Assembly: GCA_002946415.1 (NCBI GenBank)
Contig: NJPS01000048.1
Location: 1 to 64,000, forward strand
Length of the DNA stretch: 64,000 nucleotides
Reading direction: 5' to 3'
From: Rutstroemia sp. NJR-2017a BVV2
Taxonomy: Eukaryota > Ascomycota > Leotiomycetes > Helotiales > Rutstroemiaceae
Positions 63,339 through 64,000 of this stretch are shown here, one piece after another. Position 1 is the stretch's first letter. Every line of letters starts with the position of its first letter. The notes below the pieces were generated by a model. That model saw nothing but the letters and a program-made list of their open reading frames with translations, was not told where the DNA came from and searched no databases. Both the position numbers and the translations under genes were made by a program.

Positions 63339-64000
63339 GGCTGAGGAGCTGATTGATTGCCCGATTTTGAGTGTTTATATGAACTTCCTGGGAGTTCAAC
63401 TCTCTACCGGTAAGCAGAAAGACAAGGGCTCTAGAGCTTTTACGGAATATAGGAATTGGAGACACTAGTTGTATCGTATGAGGTGTCTATATGGTAGCGA
63501 TGGTGGCGCAGGGGGAAATAACGCAGCCTTGTTGTACAAAGAGGGCTGAGGATTAGATTGGTGATGTGAGGGGAATTTGTGGTCGGAATTATTCCTAGAT
63601 GGGAGTTTCAGTTATAAATTAGAAGAGTAATAGGTATAACACAATGAGGGAATTGTAAGAAAGAGAAATTGTCCGTCTAGATATTAACAGGAGGTGAATA
63701 TGGTTATAAGGTGACCAGCCTCGTGGTGGAATTTTATGACAATGCAGCCCACCCGGCTGTTTCATTGGACTGAGGTACAATATCCGTTGGATTGGTAAGG
63801 GTCTTGGAAGGTTCGAGAATGTCCATTAAGTTACTTGTACATCGGATACACATCTTAGCCATGGCACCAAGAACAAATTAAGAATGAAAATGTCGTCGCG
63901 GTTGCAGATTAAGATTTGAGACTGGGGATGGTTGTCAATAAGTCTATTTCATGCCGGTCTTTTATACAATTGATCTTGTTTCTTTTCCATCCTCGCATAC
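63339..64000. other. Upstream flank of the U-box gene, no gene seen
   Basis: About 660 bp of balanced composition with no supported ORF. The proximal part is presumably the promoter and leader of the U-box gene; no TATA box stands out. Confidence 0.5.

Noticed and set aside
52300..64000. A biosynthetic gene cluster around the UbiA gene
   Set aside because: The neighbours (DNA repair, cell-wall mannanase, ubiquitin ligase) are housekeeping genes and the UbiA copy is broken; no cyclase, PKS, P450 or regulator is present.

Overview
The window looks like a filamentous ascomycete (Pezizomycotina) chromosome with two sharply different compartments. Bases 1 to about 52,300 are very AT-rich and transposon-filled. 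Bases about 52,300 to 64,000 are ordinary gene-bearing DNA with short GT-AG introns, CTAAC-type branch points and CT-rich leaders. The AT-rich part carries the signature of repeat-induced point mutation (RIP): repeats decayed almost only by C-to-T and G-to-A changes, with TAG/TAA in place of CAG, CAA and TGG. A leotiomycete is my best guess, but the species cannot be read from the sequence.

The AT-rich part is built from about eleven copies, in both orientations, of one Tad1-like non-LTR retrotransposon (LINE). It is about 5.8 kb long: ORF1 with CCHC knuckles, then ORF2 with AP-endonuclease, reverse transcriptase, RNase H and a C-terminal Cys/His motif, ending in an (AATC)n tail. Copies at 23439-29282 (-), 31607-37399 (+) and 41518-47312 (-) are nearly full length. 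The copy at 3335-16915 (+) is also nearly full length but is split by a 7.7-kb Ty3/gypsy element. A short LINE end at 1-187 is strikingly less mutated. One ordinary single-copy gene, a fascin-like beta-trefoil protein, sits as an island at 21649-22332.

The gypsy element (7218-14941, minus strand) is the best-defined part. It has 245-bp LTRs differing at 8 sites (all transitions), a 5-bp AGAAG target duplication, gag, a pol in a single frame broken only by stop codons, a candidate -1 frameshift heptamer, a C-terminal chromodomain and a polypurine tract. A 10-nt primer-binding site is complementary to the predicted 5' end of its own transcript, which is the self-priming arrangement of the Tf1/sushi lineage. 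Between pol and the 3' LTR, on the opposite strand, it carries a separate spliced gene of three exons and 192 codons. This encodes a Cys-rich zinc-finger-like protein with its own TATA box and leader, and it is the most interesting object in the window.

The gene-rich part holds, left to right: a HET-domain pseudogene whose distal half is mutated like the transposons (-); an unidentified ORF (+); a seven-exon Rad51-paralogue (Rad55-like) gene with a 16-nt microexon inside the Walker A motif (-); a GPI-anchored GH76 alpha-1,6-mannanase of the DFG5/DCW1 type (+); a decayed UbiA-type prenyltransferase (-); and a CHIP/STUB1-like TPR plus U-box ubiquitin ligase (-). These genes belong to unrelated pathways (DNA repair, cell wall, membrane prenyl transfer, protein quality control) and do not form a cluster. 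No tRNA, rRNA or CRISPR array was seen.
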